Positions 27,849 through 35,699 of a stretch of DNA of 64,000 nucleotides are shown here, piece after piece. The notes under the pieces are model-generated. The model was not told the origin of the DNA and did no database searches. It saw nothing but the letters and a program-made list of their open reading frames with translations. Position numbers and translations under genes: made by a program. Position 1 is the first letter of the stretch, and every line of letters begins with the position of its first letter. Origin of the DNA: Micromonospora trifolii (GTDB lineage: Bacteria; Actinomycetota; Actinomycetes; Mycobacteriales; Micromonosporaceae); assembly GCF_022229005.1 (NCBI RefSeq), contig NZ_JAKKFD010000013.1, positions 60,736 through 124,735 of the forward strand. Reading direction: 5' to 3'.

Positions 27849-28501
27849 GCCACCACCGGGCCGATGTCCTCTCCGCCCGACGCGGACGCCGGCAGCCAGG
27901 TCTCCAGGTGCGCCTGAATCTGCTCGGTCACCTCCTCGGCCGTGCGGCCCGCGTCCACCAGCACGAAGCTGGGGTACTCGGGCAGTGCCCGGTAGGCGGT
28001 GTCGGCGGCGGTCAGCCACCCCATCGTCTCGTGGTCGGTGCCGCGTTCCTCGATGCGCCGGTACGCCTCCGCCGGGTCGACGGCGAGCAGGAAGGTGACC
28101 TGCGGCGTCGGGAACAGCCGGTAGCCGGCCCGGGCGAGCCGCTCCCAGCGCTGCCCGCCGTGCGCCCGGATGCTCGCGTACTGGCAGGCGGAGTAGCGGT
28201 CCATCACCGCCGTCCGGCCGGTGAGCAGACAGCTGAGCAGGGCGATGGCGATGGCGAGCCAGCGCAGCACCGACTCCACCGCCAGCACGCCGTCGCGACC
28301 GACGAGCCGTTGCGCGTCCGGTCGGCCGAGGCGGTGGGCGAGCCGGCCGAGCCAGCGGCGACCACTGGCGTTGCGGCGGTAGGTGGCGGGGCGTCCGGCG
28401 GCGGTCAGCGCGTCGGCCAACCGGTGTGCCTGCGTGGTCTTGCCCGAACCGTCGATCCCGATCAGGGCGACGGTGCGCAATCGGGCCTTGCGTCGTCGCA
28501 T
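27833..28501 (-). CDS. dTMP kinase-like P-loop protein
   Basis: The ATG at 28501 gives 222 residues. The P-loop is GIDGSGKTTQAHRL (~16-29) and the DRY-type motif is TAVMDRYSACQYASIRAHGG. Thymidylate kinases carry such DR motifs. The LID region is YRRIEERGTDHETMGWL. A hydrophobic segment (LRWLAIAIALLSCLLTG) in the middle is unusual for a dedicated Tmk. It could be a paralogous nucleoside-monophosphate kinase rather than the essential enzyme. Convergent with the SDR gene (16-bp overlap). Confidence 0.8.
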   Translation of the reverse strand: MRRRKARLRTVALIGIDGSGKTTQAHRLADALTAAGRPATYRRNASGRRWLGRLAHRLGRPDAQRLVGRDGVLAVESVLRWLAIAIALLSCLLTGRTAVMDRYSACQYASIRAHGGQRWERLARAGYRLFPTPQVTFLLAVDPAEAYRRIEERGTDHETMGWLTAADTAYRALPEYPSFVLVDAGRTAEEVTEQIQAHLETWLPASASGGEDIGPVVAQARP

Positions 28502-28683
28502 CCCCGATGATCTGGCCACTCTCCACAGGTTATCCGACCCACGCACCTGCTCCGCGAGGTTTGTGGTGCTTCATCCCTGTTGACGCCCGACCGCGACACC
28601 AGCAGGTGTGGACGACCGGAATGCCGGGTACCGGAGTTTGAAATCCAACCGCCGGTCCACCAACACGACGACGGAGGAACCAG

Positions 28684-29268
28684 ATGGCTGAGCGCGGGGA
28701 CGAGAGTCTTGTGCACACCCTCAAGAAGGTCGCCGCCGTGCTCAAGCAGTCCGAGATTCCGTTCGCCCTGGGCGGCAGCTTCGCGGTCTACGCCCACGGG
28801 GGCCACTCCAGCGACCACGACGTCGACTTCCTGATCCGGGAGGCCGACGTGGAGGACGCACTGGAGGCCCTGGTGGCCGCCGGCTTCATCGCCGAGCGCC
28901 CGCCGGAGGACTGGCTGGTCAAGGTCTTCGACGACGGCCGGATGGTGGACCTGATCCACCGGCCGATCGAGACTCCGGTGACCGAGGAGACGTTCGCCGA
29001 CACTGTCATCCGGCCGGTGGACGCGATTCACATGCCGGTGCTGTCCGCGACCCAGCTGATGGTGCACAAGCTGCTCAGCTTCTCCCAGCACTACTGCGAC
29101 TTCGCCCGCGGTCTGCCGCTGGCCCGCTCGCTGCGGGAGCAGATCGACTGGGAACGGGTACGCAAGGAGACGCAGCACTCGCCGTACGCCGAGGCGTTCC
29201 TGGTGCTGCTGGACCGGCTGGAGGTGGTGCCGGCCGCCGGCACCCAGCCAGGAGAGGGGACATCGTGA
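28684..29268 (+). CDS. Nucleotidyltransferase family protein
   Basis: CGGAGG (28671-28676) precedes the ATG at 28684. The 194 residues carry the minimal nucleotidyltransferase core: FALGGSFAVYAHGGHSSDHDVDFLI (~27-51), with the metal-binding Asp pair in DHDVD. A strand, VKVFDDGRMVDLIHRP, supplies the third Asp. A helical C-terminal half follows (MVHKLLSFSQHYCDFARGL). Related proteins include aminoglycoside-type and antitoxin-type nucleotidyltransferases. It leads a four-gene run and is coupled to the BON-like gene by GTGA overlap. The substrate is unknown. Confidence 0.8.
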   Translation: MAERGDESLVHTLKKVAAVLKQSEIPFALGGSFAVYAHGGHSSDHDVDFLIREADVEDALEALVAAGFIAERPPEDWLVKVFDDGRMVDLIHRPIETPVTEETFADTVIRPVDAIHMPVLSATQLMVHKLLSFSQHYCDFARGLPLARSLREQIDWERVRKETQHSPYAEAFLVLLDRLEVVPAAGTQPGEGTS

Positions 29269-29540
29269 CCCACCATCGCGACATCGGCGCCGGGCCACCG
29301 GACGAGTACGTCGAGGCGGAGATCCAACGGTTGCTCGTCGAGGACCCCGCCGTCGCCGAACAGGGGATCACAGTGGTTCGACGGGAACGCGCCCTCGTGC
29401 TCTACGGAGAGGTGGAGAGTCCGCACCGGCGGGAGGAGATCCTGCGTCTGGTGTCGGAGCGCTTCCCGGACGTGCCGGTCACCAGCGACATCGGGGTGAT
29501 CCGCGCCCAGGCGCCCACGGAGATCGAGCAACTGCCCTGA
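29265..29540 (+). CDS. BON-domain-like small protein
   Basis: The GTG at 29265 overlaps the previous stop by 4 bp. The 91 residues form an alpha-beta pattern: EAEIQRLLVEDPAVAEQGITVVRRERALVLYGEVESPHRREEILRLVSERFP. This matches a BON-type domain, including the central VVLxGxV strand pattern. BON domains bind phospholipid or stabilise envelope structures, but no signal peptide is present. It is followed after 10 bp by the metallophosphoesterase gene. The assignment rests on pattern only. Confidence 0.65.
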   Translation: MTHHRDIGAGPPDEYVEAEIQRLLVEDPAVAEQGITVVRRERALVLYGEVESPHRREEILRLVSERFPDVPVTSDIGVIRAQAPTEIEQLP

Positions 29541-29550
29541 GGGAGGTTCC

Positions 29551-30327
29551 ATGGTGATCCGGATTGCCGCTGTGGGCGACGTGCATCTGGACGAGGACGT
29601 GGTAGGCCGGTTCCGACCGGCGTTGGAGGAGCTGCCGGAGTGCGCCGATGTGCTGCTGCTGGCCGGGGACCTGACCCGGCACGGCACCGAGGCCGAGGCG
29701 CGCTGCGTGGCAGAGGAGTTCGGTGGGTTGGCCGTACCGGTGGTGACAGTGCTGGGCAACCACGACCACCAGTGTGACCAGGTGCCACAGGTGGTCAAGG
29801 TGCTGGAGGACGCGGGCATCACAGTGCTGGAGGGCAACGGCGTCGTGCTGGACTGCGCGGGTGGCCGGCTCGGCATCGCCGGCGTCAAGGGCTTCGGCGG
29901 CGGGTTCGCCGGGCGGTGCGCCAGTGACTTCGGCGAGCCGGAGATGAAGGCCTTCGTGCGAACCACCACCGACAGCGCGGACCGTCTCGGCGCGGCGCTG
30001 CGCTCGCTGGACTGCGACATGCTGGTCGCGCTCACCCACTACTCGCCGGTGCCGGACACACTGGCCGGCGAGCCGTTGGAGATCTACCCGTTCCTGGGGT
30101 CGTACCAGTTGGGGCAGGCGATCGACTCGGCGCCCACGGCGCTGGCCGTGCACGGTCACGCGCACGCCGGCACCGAGCGCGGCACGACCCCCGGTGGGGT
30201 ACGTGTCCGCAACGTCGCGCACCCGGTGATCAAGCAGGCGTACAGCGTCTTTCACGTTGGCGATCAACTCGACACCGACCAGGTTTCCCCGATCGGCCAG
30301 TCGGGTAGTCAGAGGTCATGGAGCTGA
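29551..30327 (+). CDS. Metallophosphoesterase
   Basis: The 258-residue calcineurin-like enzyme shows the five family motifs in order: GDVHLD (~9-14), LLAGDLTRHG (~36-45), LGNHDHQ (~70-76), LTHYSP (~168-173) and VHGHAHAG (~204-211). These residues bind a dinuclear metal centre. The substrate could be a nucleotide or phosphodiester. It follows the BON-like gene in an apparent operon, and its end overlaps the start of the small membrane-protein gene by 10 bp. GGGAGG lies 7 bases before the ATG. Confidence 0.93.
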   Translation: MVIRIAAVGDVHLDEDVVGRFRPALEELPECADVLLLAGDLTRHGTEAEARCVAEEFGGLAVPVVTVLGNHDHQCDQVPQVVKVLEDAGITVLEGNGVVLDCAGGRLGIAGVKGFGGGFAGRCASDFGEPEMKAFVRTTTDSADRLGAALRSLDCDMLVALTHYSPVPDTLAGEPLEIYPFLGSYQLGQAIDSAPTALAVHGHAHAGTERGTTPGGVRVRNVAHPVIKQAYSVFHVGDQLDTDQVSPIGQSGSQRSWS

Positions 30328-30461
30328 TTCTCTGGATTCTCGCAGTCGTACTCGTGGTCGCCGGCATCCTCGCGCTGTTCCGCCGGCAGATCCTGTGGGG
30401 CATCGTCCTCATCGTCGTCGGGCTGTTGGTCGGCCCGGGTGGTGTCAGCATCTTCAATTAG
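30318..30461 (+). CDS. 47-residue hydrophobic membrane protein
   Basis: This short gene starts at the ATG at 30318 inside the end of the metallophosphoesterase gene. The protein begins MELILWILAVVLVVAGILAL, has a RRQ turn, and a second helix (WGIVLIVVGLLVGPGG) ending VSIFN. The two-helix hairpin with a GPGG-[VY]-SIF ending is a motif I recognise from many very small actinobacterial membrane proteins. Its role is unknown. It is followed by a T-tract terminator. Confidence 0.75.
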   Translation: MELILWILAVVLVVAGILALFRRQILWGIVLIVVGLLVGPGGVSIFN

Positions 30462-30529
30462 CGCTCGTACTCCTTAACACCGGGACCCGCCGGGGTCGCC
30501 GCGACCGGAGCTTCGTCCTCCCGACAGAA

Positions 30530-30559
30530 GCACCGGCCGTGGCGATCCCGGCGCTTTTT
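30530..30559 (+). terminator. Rho-independent-type terminator
   Basis: GCACCGG (30530-30536) pairs with CCGGCGC (30548-30554) with one G-T pair, followed by TTTTT. It ends the 28.7-30.5 kb operon. A further ACCGCCC/GGGCGGT stem lies at 30580-30600. Confidence 0.65.
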
Positions 30560-30621
30560 CGTGGGTGCCCGGCCCATGGACCGCCCTCCCGCTGGGCGGT
30601 TTGAGCCGACTCCCAGAGGAA

Positions 30622-30645
30622 ATATCTCGACCATGGAGATATCTC
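30622..30645. promoter_or_regulatory. Inverted repeat around the tspO start codon
   Basis: ATATCTC (30622-30628) and GAGATAT (30636-30642) flank the ATG. The right arm is part of a perfect 10-base palindrome, GAGATATCTC. The AT-rich element could be an operator or could hide the start codon in a hairpin loop. Confidence 0.4.
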
Positions 30646-31127
30646 AGGACGCGCCGGCGACCTCCGGGCGGCGGGTGTGGTGGGGCCTCGCTGGCTTCGC
30701 GGCGGCGGTCTTCGTGGCCGCCGCGATCGGCGGGCTGGGCGTGCAGGGCACCACCGAGGAGTACGCGAGCCTGCGGCAGCCCGGCTGGGCCCCGCCCTCG
30801 TGGCTCTTCGGCCCGGTCTGGTCGCTGCTCTACGCGCTGATCGCGGTGGCCGGTTGGCTGGTGTGGCGCCGGGTCGGCTTCTCCCCCGCCCTCTGGGCGT
30901 GGACCGCCCAGCTCGTGCTCAACGCGATCTGGACCCCGCTGTTCTTCGGCGCGGGGCAGTACGGGCTGGCGTTCGCCGAGATCGTGCTGATGTGGCTGGC
31001 CATCGGCCTGACAGTGGTGCTGTTCGCCCGGGTGTCCCGGGTGGCGGCGGCCCTGCTGCTGCCGTACTGGGCCTGGGTCACCTTCGCCGCGGCGCTGAAC
31101 CTGTCGATCTGGCAGCTGAACAACTGA
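30633..31127 (+). CDS. tspO: TspO/MBR family membrane protein
   Basis: The ATG at 30633 gives 164 residues with five transmembrane helices. TspO signatures are present: PGWAPPSWLFGPVWSLLYALIAVAGWLVW (the family's WxPPxxxFGPVW region), NAIWTPLFFG and LPYWAWVTFAAALNLSIW. TspO binds tetrapyrroles and is linked to stress responses. AGAGGA (30615-30620) lies 12 bases upstream. A palindrome surrounds the start codon. It is followed by a bidirectional terminator. Confidence 0.93.
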   Translation: MEISQDAPATSGRRVWWGLAGFAAAVFVAAAIGGLGVQGTTEEYASLRQPGWAPPSWLFGPVWSLLYALIAVAGWLVWRRVGFSPALWAWTAQLVLNAIWTPLFFGAGQYGLAFAEIVLMWLAIGLTVVLFARVSRVAAALLLPYWAWVTFAAALNLSIWQLNN

Positions 31128-31132
31128 CCGAG

Positions 31133-31164
31133 CGGTCCCCGGCGGCGGTGGCCGCCGGGGACCG
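31133..31164. terminator. Bidirectional terminator between tspO and the M23 gene
   Basis: A perfect 14-bp stem (31133-31146/31151-31164, CGGTCCCCGGCGGC) with a GGTG loop lies between convergent genes. Confidence 0.85.
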
Positions 31165-31172
31165 TGGTCCGG

Positions 31173-31946
31173 TCAGCAGCGGGGCACGCCGGGGATGTAG
31201 CCGTCGGAGCCGGTGTACACGTACGCGTCGGCGATGTAGCGGCCGGAGCCGATCCGGTCCCAGATCGAGCTGGTGCCGTACGTGCCGGTGACAGTGGTGC
31301 CGCTGGTCTGGCAGGCGATGGTCACCCGGGTGCCGTCGGCGACGGTGCCCACCGAGGCGTAACCGGTGCCGGGGCCGGAGCGGACGGTCAGTGGCGTGCC
31401 GCTGGTGTCGACAGTGCCGTTGCCGCTGCCCGAGGAGCATCCGTTGTCACTGGCGTAGCTCCTGGTGCCCCAGTACAGCCCCAGGGTGCCGTTGAAGCGG
31501 ACCTGGATGTCGGCGCCGTTGAGGCGCTGCTCGTAGTGCAGGTGGGGCCCGGTCGAGCCTCCGGTGCTGCCGACCCAGCCGAGCACCTTGCCGTATCCGA
31601 CCGTCTGCCCGACCGAGACGTTGAAGCCGTTGAGGTGCGCGTAGTAGGTGCTGTAACCGCCGCCGTGGTTGATCCGGACGTACTTGCCGTAGCTGGTGCC
31701 ACCGAGGTCGGTCACCCGGTCGACGGTGCCGGGGGCGCTGGCGACCACCGGGTCGCCGTTGTCGTCGGTGCGGTTGAAGTCGACGGCGTACGCCGGGCTG
31801 TGGTCCGACCGGGTCTGCCCGGACCAGGACTGGCCGCACGGGAACGGCACCTTGAAGGTCGGCGCGGCCAGGGCCGGAGTCGCTGGCACCAGCGCTCCCC
31901 CGACGAAGAGACCCGTCACCAGCAGGCTGATCCACCGCTTTCGCAT
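31173..31946 (-). CDS. Secreted M23 peptidase with C-terminal SH3-like domain
   Basis: The 257-residue protein has a signal peptide (MRKRWISLLVTGLFVGG ... PALAA, ~1-28). The M23 (LytM) domain has the zinc ligands in HSPAYAVDFN (~49-58) and GPHLHYEQ (~133-140). A bacterial SH3-like domain follows (~180-250: GTPLTVRSGPGTGYASVGTVADG). Such enzymes cleave peptide cross-links of peptidoglycan or staphylolytic-type substrates. An AGGAGGAGC site precedes the ATG. It is divergent from the sugar ABC operon. Confidence 0.93.
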   Translation of the reverse strand: MRKRWISLLVTGLFVGGALVPATPALAAPTFKVPFPCGQSWSGQTRSDHSPAYAVDFNRTDDNGDPVVASAPGTVDRVTDLGGTSYGKYVRINHGGGYSTYYAHLNGFNVSVGQTVGYGKVLGWVGSTGGSTGPHLHYEQRLNGADIQVRFNGTLGLYWGTRSYASDNGCSSGSGNGTVDTSGTPLTVRSGPGTGYASVGTVADGTRVTIACQTSGTTVTGTYGTSSIWDRIGSGRYIADAYVYTGSDGYIPGVPRC

Positions 31947-32113
31947 ACAGCTCCTCCTATGTCGAAAACCTTCGATCCGGTGTGCTCAGCCTGACAGATA
32001 TCGTCAATCTTCGAAAGAGTCCCCAGCTTGTCCCGGGAGCGCGCCCACCAGGCAGCCCGCAGGTTTCCGGATTGTTACTCGCTCGTGTCTGACAGGGGGT
32101 GGACCGGGCCGGA

Positions 32114-32127
32114 TGCAAGCGCTTACA
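32114..32127. promoter_or_regulatory. LacI-type operator upstream of the sugar importer
   Basis: TGCAAGCGCTTACA is a near-perfect 14-base palindrome around AAGCGCTT, the classic LacI/GalR-family half-site pattern. It lies ~70 bp before the binding-protein gene. The LacI regulator encoded four genes later is the likely ligand. Confidence 0.75.
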
Positions 32128-32196
32128 TGTGTGCACGCCCAATCGGACCGGCGACAGGTCACCAGCACGACCGCGCCGGCTAGGAAGGAGGACGGC

Positions 32197-33543
32197 ATGG
32201 CGGTCTTTACCAGACCACGCCAGGCCTTCGTGATCGCCGGTGTACTCGGGCTGGCGCTCAGCGCCACCGCCTGCGGTACCGGCGACGACAAGAAGAGCAG
32301 CAATGCGGGCTCCGCGGAGTGCGCCGCATACGACAAGTACGAGGGCCACGACGGCAAGAAGGTCTCCATCTACGCGTCCATCCGTGACGCCGAGGCCGAC
32401 CTGCTCGAGCGGTCCTGGTCGCAGTTCACCGAGTGCACCGGCATCGAGATCGACTACGAGGGCAGCGGCGAGTTCGAGGCGCAGCTCCCCGTCCGGGTCG
32501 ACGGTGGCAACGCCCCCGACATCGCCTTCGTGCCGCAGCCGGGCCTGGTGAAGCGTTTCGCGGACGCCGGCAAGCTGAAGTCCCTCGGTGCCGACACCAA
32601 GGCCCTGGCCGAGCAGAACATGCCGGCCGACTGGCTGAAGTACGGCACCGTGAACGGGACGCTCTACGGCGTGCCGCTCGGCGCCAACGTGAAGTCCTTC
32701 GTCTGGTACTCGCCGAAGACGTTCAAGGAGAAGGGCTGGGAGGTTCCGACCACCTGGGACCAGCTCATCGCCCTGAGCGACAAGATCGCCGCCAGCGGCA
32801 CCAAGCCGTGGTGCGCGGGCGTCGAGTCCGGTGACGCCACCGGCTGGCCGGCCACCGACTGGATCGAGGACGTGGTCCTGCGTACGCAGGGTCCCGAGGT
32901 CTACGACCAGTGGACCACCCACGCCATCCCGTTCAACGACCCGAAGATCGTCGACGCGGTCGACCGCGCCGGCAGCATCCTCAAGAACGACAAGTACGTC
33001 AACGGCGGCTTCGGCGGCGTCAAGAGCATCACCACCACCGCCTTCCAGGAGGCGGGCCTGCCGGTGACCACCGGCAAGTGCGCGATGCACCGACAGGCGT
33101 CGTTCTACGCCAACCAGTTCCCCGAGGGCACCAAGGTGGCCGAGGACGGCGACGCGTTCGCCTTCTACTTCCCGGCCATCGACCCGGCCAAGGGCAAGCC
33201 GGTGCTGGGCGCTGGCGAGTTCGTCGTCGGCTACGCCGACCGTCCCGAGGTCCAGGCCGTGCAGACCTACCTCGTCTCGGCTGAGTACGTGAACAGCCGC
33301 GCGAAGCTCGGCAACTGGGTCACGGCGAACAACAAGCTGGACATCGCCAACGTCGCCAGCCCGATCGACAAGCTCTCCGTCCAGATCCTCCAGGACAAGA
33401 CGGGCACCTTCCGCTTCGACGGATCCGACCTGATGCCGGCTGCCGTCGGCGCGGGAACGTTCTGGAAGGGCATGGTCGAGTGGCTGAACGGCAAGGCGAC
33501 CGCCCCGGTGCTCCAGGGCATCGAGAGCAGCTGGCCTAAGTGA
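32197..33543 (+). CDS. Sugar ABC transporter substrate-binding lipoprotein (alpha-glucoside type)
   Basis: The ATG at 32197 follows AAGGAGG. The 448 residues start with a lipoprotein signal ending LSATAC (~22-27). A family 1 extracellular solute-binding fold follows: VSIYASIRDAEADLL, EIDYEGSGEFEAQLPVRVDGG, APDIAFVPQPGLV and YGVPLGANVKSFVWY. The last two blocks match AglE-type alpha-glucoside binders, as I recall the family. It is the first gene of an operon with two permeases. No ATPase gene is present, so a shared ATPase of the MsiK kind encoded elsewhere is likely. Confidence 0.9.
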   Translation: MAVFTRPRQAFVIAGVLGLALSATACGTGDDKKSSNAGSAECAAYDKYEGHDGKKVSIYASIRDAEADLLERSWSQFTECTGIEIDYEGSGEFEAQLPVRVDGGNAPDIAFVPQPGLVKRFADAGKLKSLGADTKALAEQNMPADWLKYGTVNGTLYGVPLGANVKSFVWYSPKTFKEKGWEVPTTWDQLIALSDKIAASGTKPWCAGVESGDATGWPATDWIEDVVLRTQGPEVYDQWTTHAIPFNDPKIVDAVDRAGSILKNDKYVNGGFGGVKSITTTAFQEAGLPVTTGKCAMHRQASFYANQFPEGTKVAEDGDAFAFYFPAIDPAKGKPVLGAGEFVVGYADRPEVQAVQTYLVSAEYVNSRAKLGNWVTANNKLDIANVASPIDKLSVQILQDKTGTFRFDGSDLMPAAVGAGTFWKGMVEWLNGKATAPVLQGIESSWPK

Positions 33544-33549
33544 TCCCGG

Positions 33550-33585
33550 CGGTGGCCCGGTCCGCGTTCGCGGGCCGGGCCACCG
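33550..33585 (+). promoter_or_regulatory. Intercistronic hairpin after the binding-protein gene
   Basis: CGGTGGCCCGG (33550-33560) plus CCGCG pairs with CGCGG plus CCGGGCCACCG (33575-33585). Such stems after a binding-protein gene commonly reduce read-through or protect the upstream mRNA, giving more binding protein than permease. It lies 6 bases past the stop. Confidence 0.6.
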
Positions 33586-33613
33586 GCCGAGGTGGACCCG
33601 GAAGGGAGGGTTG

Positions 33614-34660
33614 ATGAAGTTCGACTTCGCCGATCAGCAGCCGAAGTTCCTCATGCTGATGTACGGGCTGGTCGCCTTCGTGGTGGTGGTGGGCGGTCTG
33701 CTGCTGCTGCTCGACGTGGTGCCGGCCTGGTTCGCCCGTCGGCGGGAGGCGCAGCTCGTCGCCGCCTCGGTGAGCGGGGCGCCACTGCCCCGCCGACCCA
33801 AGCAGCGGGAGGGAATCTTCGCGATCTTCTTCCTGCTGCCGACGCTGCTGCTGCTCACCATCGGACTGGTAGTGCCGGCCATCCGCACCGTGCTGCTCTC
33901 CCTGATGAACAGGGACAGCAGCGAGTGGGTGGGGTTGGACAACTTCGGCTGGATGTTCTCCGACGACGCGATCGTCCGGGTCCTGATCAACACCCTGATC
34001 TGGGTGCTCCTGGTCCCGTTGGTGGCGACCGGGTTCGGCCTGATCTACGCCGTACTGGTGGACAAGGCCCGGTTGGAGGCCGTGGCCAAATCACTGATCT
34101 TCCTGCCGATGGCCATCTCCTTCGTCGGCGCCAGCATCATCTGGAAGTTCGTCTACGCCTACCGAGGTGAGGGCGACCAGATCGGTCTGCTCAACCAGAT
34201 CGTGGTCAGCCTGGGCGGTGAGCCCAAGCAGTGGCTGCTCGAATCGCCACTGAACACGCTGCTGCTCATCGTCATCATGATCTGGATCCAGGCCGGTTTC
34301 GCCATGGTGGTGCTCTCCGCCGCGATCAAGGCGATTCCCGGCGACATCGTCGAAGCCGCCCGGCTCGACGGGGTCAGCCCGTGGCAGATGTTCTGGCAGA
34401 TCACCATGCCGAGCATCCGACCGGCGCTGATCGTCGTGATGGTGACCCTCACCATCGCCACGCTCAAGGTCTTCGACATCGTCCGGACCTCGACGAACGG
34501 CAACTACGACACCAGCGTGATCGCCAACGAGATGTACAACCAGGCGTTCCGGTACAGCGAGAACGGGCGGGGTTCCGCGCTCGCGGTCTTCCTCTTCATC
34601 CTGGTCATCCCGGTCGTGATCTACCAGATCCGTAACCTCCGTCAACAGCGGGAGGGCTGA
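33614..34660 (+). CDS. Sugar ABC transporter permease (MalF-like)
   Basis: The ATG at 33614 follows GGGAGGG; a TTG at 33611 is also possible. The 348-residue protein has an extra N-terminal helix (~10-37) and a basic loop, then the usual six-helix permease. The cytoplasmic EAA loop is DIVEAARLDGVSPWQMFWQ (~244-262). The N-terminal extension is characteristic of MalF/AglF-type proteins. It forms the membrane channel with the next gene's product, whose start lies 1 base after this stop. Confidence 0.92.
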   Translation: MKFDFADQQPKFLMLMYGLVAFVVVVGGLLLLLDVVPAWFARRREAQLVAASVSGAPLPRRPKQREGIFAIFFLLPTLLLLTIGLVVPAIRTVLLSLMNRDSSEWVGLDNFGWMFSDDAIVRVLINTLIWVLLVPLVATGFGLIYAVLVDKARLEAVAKSLIFLPMAISFVGASIIWKFVYAYRGEGDQIGLLNQIVVSLGGEPKQWLLESPLNTLLLIVIMIWIQAGFAMVVLSAAIKAIPGDIVEAARLDGVSPWQMFWQITMPSIRPALIVVMVTLTIATLKVFDIVRTSTNGNYDTSVIANEMYNQAFRYSENGRGSALAVFLFILVIPVVIYQIRNLRQQREG

Positions 34661-34661
34661 G

Positions 34662-35630
34662 ATGACCACCGCAACGCCCACCGTCGCCGCCGGCACCCAG
34701 AAGACCGACGGCACCCCGACCACCAAGGCCGGCCGGGTCCGCAAGCGGTTGAACAGCCGCACCGCGACGCTCGTCTCGATCGTCATCGCGGTGGTCTGGA
34801 CCATCCCGACCTTCGGCCTGCTCGTCTCCTCCCTCCGCCCGGAGGACGAGATCAAGACCACCGGCTGGTGGACCTCGTTCACCAACCCGCAGTTCACCTT
34901 CGAGAACTACGAGCAGGTCCTGTTCGGGCGGTCGGCGTCCTCCGGGCAGCTCGCCGGCTCCTTCATCAACTCGCTGGCGATCACCATCCCGTCGGTGCTC
35001 TTCCCGCTCGCCTTCGCGTCCCTCGCCGCGTACGCGCTCGCGTGGATCAAGTTCCGTGGCCGGGACTGGCTCTACATCGCGATCTTCGCGTTGCAGATCG
35101 TGCCGCTGCAGATGGCCCTGGTGCCGCTGCTGAGGTTCTTCTCCACCGGGGTCAGCCTCGGCGGCGTCACACTGATGCCGGCCTGGGACCTGGTCGACGA
35201 GCAGAAGTTCGCCCAGGTGTGGTTCGCGCACACCTGCTTCGCGCTTCCGTTCGCCGTCTTCCTGCTGCACAACTTCATCTCGCAACTGCCGGGCGACCTG
35301 ATGGAGGCGGCCCGGGTCGACGGGGCAACCCACCCGAAGATCTTCCGCACCATCGTGTTGCCGCTCATCACCCCGGCGCTGGCGGCGTTCGGCATCTTCC
35401 AGTTCCTCTGGGTCTGGAACGACCTGCTGGTGGCGCTGATCTTCGCGGGCGGCGGCGACGAGACGGCTCCGCTCACCGTCCGGCTCGCCGAGATGGCCGG
35501 CACCCGGGGCAACGAGTGGCAGCGCCTGACCGCCGGCGCGTTCGTCAGCATCGTCATACCGCTCATCGTGTTCCTGTCCCTGCAGCGCTTCTTCGTGCGA
35601 GGTCTACTCGCCGGCAGCGTCAAGGGCTGA
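34662..35630 (+). CDS. Sugar ABC transporter permease (MalG-like)
   Basis: The 322-residue protein has a Thr/Lys-rich cytoplasmic N-terminus (~1-35) and six hydrophobic helices. The EAA loop reads DLMEAARVDGATHPKIFRTI. The long periplasmic-side segment with GVSLGGVTLMPAWDLVDEQ is typical of AglG-like permeases. It is tightly coupled to the preceding permease gene, with stop and start one base apart. A strong terminator follows the stop. Confidence 0.92.
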   Translation: MTTATPTVAAGTQKTDGTPTTKAGRVRKRLNSRTATLVSIVIAVVWTIPTFGLLVSSLRPEDEIKTTGWWTSFTNPQFTFENYEQVLFGRSASSGQLAGSFINSLAITIPSVLFPLAFASLAAYALAWIKFRGRDWLYIAIFALQIVPLQMALVPLLRFFSTGVSLGGVTLMPAWDLVDEQKFAQVWFAHTCFALPFAVFLLHNFISQLPGDLMEAARVDGATHPKIFRTIVLPLITPALAAFGIFQFLWVWNDLLVALIFAGGGDETAPLTVRLAEMAGTRGNEWQRLTAGAFVSIVIPLIVFLSLQRFFVRGLLAGSVKG

Positions 35631-35635
35631 CCAGC

Positions 35636-35675
35636 GCGTCCGCCGCCGCCCGGCCCCTCGGGCGGCGGCGGACGC
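35636..35675 (+). terminator. 17-bp hairpin after the permease genes
   Basis: Arms 35636-35652 and 35659-35675 (GCGTCCGCCGCCGCCCG) pair perfectly with a 6-base loop. The following LacI gene starts 24 bases later, so the stem probably lowers, rather than abolishes, read-through. Confidence 0.75.
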
Positions 35676-35699
35676 TCCGGGCACCGAGCGGGGGAAACC

